From: Martelella mediterranea DSM 17316
GTDB lineage: Bacteria > Pseudomonadota > Alphaproteobacteria > Rhizobiales > Rhizobiaceae
Assembly (NCBI RefSeq): GCF_002043005.1
Contig: NZ_CP020330.1
Coordinates: 3,676,001-3,740,000, forward strand
Reading direction: 5' to 3'
Length of the DNA stretch: 64,000 bases
Position numbers and translations under genes: made by a program. Below are positions 63,101 to 64,000 of the stretch, piece after piece. The notes under the pieces are model-generated. The model was given only the letters and a program-made list of their open reading frames with translations. It was not told the DNA's origin and did no database searches. Positions within the stretch are counted from its first letter, which is position 1; every line of letters starts with the position of its first letter.

Positions 63101-64000
63101 ATGCAGACGGAAACGCCGACAACCGCGCGCTGGTTCTCAATCAGCCTTTTTTCGCTCGCGCTCGGCCTGGCGTTCTTCGCCGCGTCCCTGACACCATCGC
63201 TGATCCCGCGGGCATGGCCGTTGCAGGCCGTGCTGGCCGGCCTCGTGATGGCGCTTGGCTACATGATCGGGCGGTTCTTCGTGGCGCTGTGGCGCGGATT
63301 GCAGATCCCCGAGCCGCGCGGCCGCTGGCGCGCCATCAGCCTGGCGGTGGTGAACGCCGCGGCCCTCATCCTTCTCGTCTATTGCCTGTCGATGATGACC
63401 GAATGGCAGAATTCGGTGCGCTCCCGGGTCAACATGGAGCTGCTGGAAGGCAGCACGGTGCTCGGCATCCTCGCCGTCGGGCTTGCCGTCTTCATCGTGC
63501 TGTTCCTGATCGGCGCCCTGTTTCAGAAGGCGTTCGATATCGTCCGGCTGCGGCTTTACCGGGTGATGTCGCCGCGCGCGGCCAATCTGGCCGGCGTCGT
63601 CATCGTGCTGCTGGTCGTGCTCGTGGCCAGCCGCGACTGGGTGGTGCCGGCGATCTTCGATTTCCTCGATGAGAGCTACGAGACCGCGCAGGACCTGTTC
63701 GAAACCGCCCCGCCGGCCCCCACCGATTCCTTTATCGCCGGAGGCCCCGGCTCTCTGGCGAGCTGGGAGGCGATGGGCCAGCCCGGCCGCAACTTCGTCA
63801 CCAGCGCGCCGTCCGCCGAGGATATCGAAACCTTCACCGGCCGCCCGGCCGAACGCCCGATCCGCGTCTATGTCGGCCGGTCGCAGGCCGACGAGCCGCA
63901 GGAACGCGCCAGGATCGCGCTTGAGGAAATGCAGCGCCTCGGAGCGTTTGACCGCGCCTATCTGATGATCGCGAGCCCGACCGGCACCGGCTGGCTTGAT
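63101..64000 (+). CDS. Abhydrolase_9 membrane protein (3' end beyond window)
   Basis: A reading frame of at least 300 codons, open to the window end. It has four or five membrane helices (SLFSLALGLAFFAASL, LQAVLAGLVMALGYMIG, ISLAVVNAAALILLVYCL, VLGILAVGLAVFIVLFLIG, AGVVIVLLVVLVA), the N-terminal domain of the Abhydrolase_9 family. The start of the hydrolase domain follows: GRNFVTSAPSAEDIETFTG, RPIRVYVGRSQAD, LEEMQRLGAFDRAYLMI and the PTGTGWLD signature. The nucleophile lies beyond the window. It starts 17 bases after the patatin gene, so the two are probably co-transcribed. Confidence 0.85.
   Translation, partial: MQTETPTTARWFSISLFSLALGLAFFAASLTPSLIPRAWPLQAVLAGLVMALGYMIGRFFVALWRGLQIPEPRGRWRAISLAVVNAAALILLVYCLSMMTEWQNSVRSRVNMELLEGSTVLGILAVGLAVFIVLFLIGALFQKAFDIVRLRLYRVMSPRAANLAGVVIVLLVVLVASRDWVVPAIFDFLDESYETAQDLFETAPPAPTDSFIAGGPGSLASWEAMGQPGRNFVTSAPSAEDIETFTGRPAERPIRVYVGRSQADEPQERARIALEEMQRLGAFDRAYLMIASPTGTGWLD

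Overview
The window is high-GC alphaproteobacterial chromosome, most likely from the Hyphomicrobiales (Rhizobiaceae or a close relative; the genus cannot be fixed from sequence alone). The main evidence is the lrp-trxB-lsrB/vtlR block followed by two tandem AbcR (alpha-r15) small RNAs, the suf operon in the order sufS2-B-C-D-S1-T-A with a RirA-type iron box in its promoter, the tpiA-secG-pyrG and dnaG-rpoD blocks, and rhizobial palindromic intergenic repeats. Most of it is core housekeeping DNA with a few accessory insertions.

Layout. 0-3 kb: a 25-residue membrane peptide, a small membrane protein and two glycosyltransferases (GT-A and GT-B type). 3-6.2 kb: Lrp/AsnC regulator, thioredoxin reductase, the LysR regulator LsrB/VtlR, two AbcR-type sRNAs and a palindromic repeat. 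6.3-16.2 kb: old yellow enzyme, ChaA-like antiporter, SDR protein with a divergent LysR regulator, a prokaryotic ionotropic-glutamate-receptor-like channel, aspartate aminotransferase, a secreted sugar dehydrogenase and a DUF1176 protein. 16.6-24.2 kb: cspA, rpoD, dnaG, a GatB/YqeY protein and carA. 24.2-25.5 kb: a frameshifted IS481-family element sitting inside a palindromic repeat. 25.6-29.2 kb: a VC0807-family membrane protein with a second ChaA-like antiporter, then an AT-rich gap and a sialidase-fold protein that looks acquired. 29.2-37.4 kb: the suf operon (minus strand), interrupted by three 152-bp nested-palindrome elements, two of which flank a small GIY-YIG nuclease. 37.5-49.5 kb: hydrolase, GNAT, HXXEE protein, tyrS, a giant AsmA-like protein, bcp, a DEAD-box helicase, flavin reductase, an amino-acid-type binding protein and rpe. 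49.5-55.1 kb: DUF2259 protein, purB, an RBBP9-like hydrolase and a PAS-GGDEF-EAL protein whose EAL domain is cut by an in-frame amber codon. 55.1-64 kb: pyrG, secG, tpiA, parE, a phytase-like secreted protein, a Tat-exported patatin-like protein and a truncated Abhydrolase_9 membrane protein running off the window.

How the genes work together. LsrB/VtlR with the adjacent AbcR RNAs is a known rhizobial regulatory module for transport and envelope genes. The suf genes form a complete Fe-S cluster assembly pathway: two cysteine desulfurases, the SufBCD scaffold, the carrier SufA and the maturation factor SufT. carA, purB and pyrG supply nucleotides, rpe and tpiA serve central carbon metabolism, and rpoD, dnaG and parE serve transcription and replication. 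The items most worth follow-up are the glutamate-receptor-like channel with a substituted ligand-binding arginine, the GIY-YIG gene between matched palindromic elements inside suf, the amber-split EAL domain and the sialidase-fold protein with a helical insertion.
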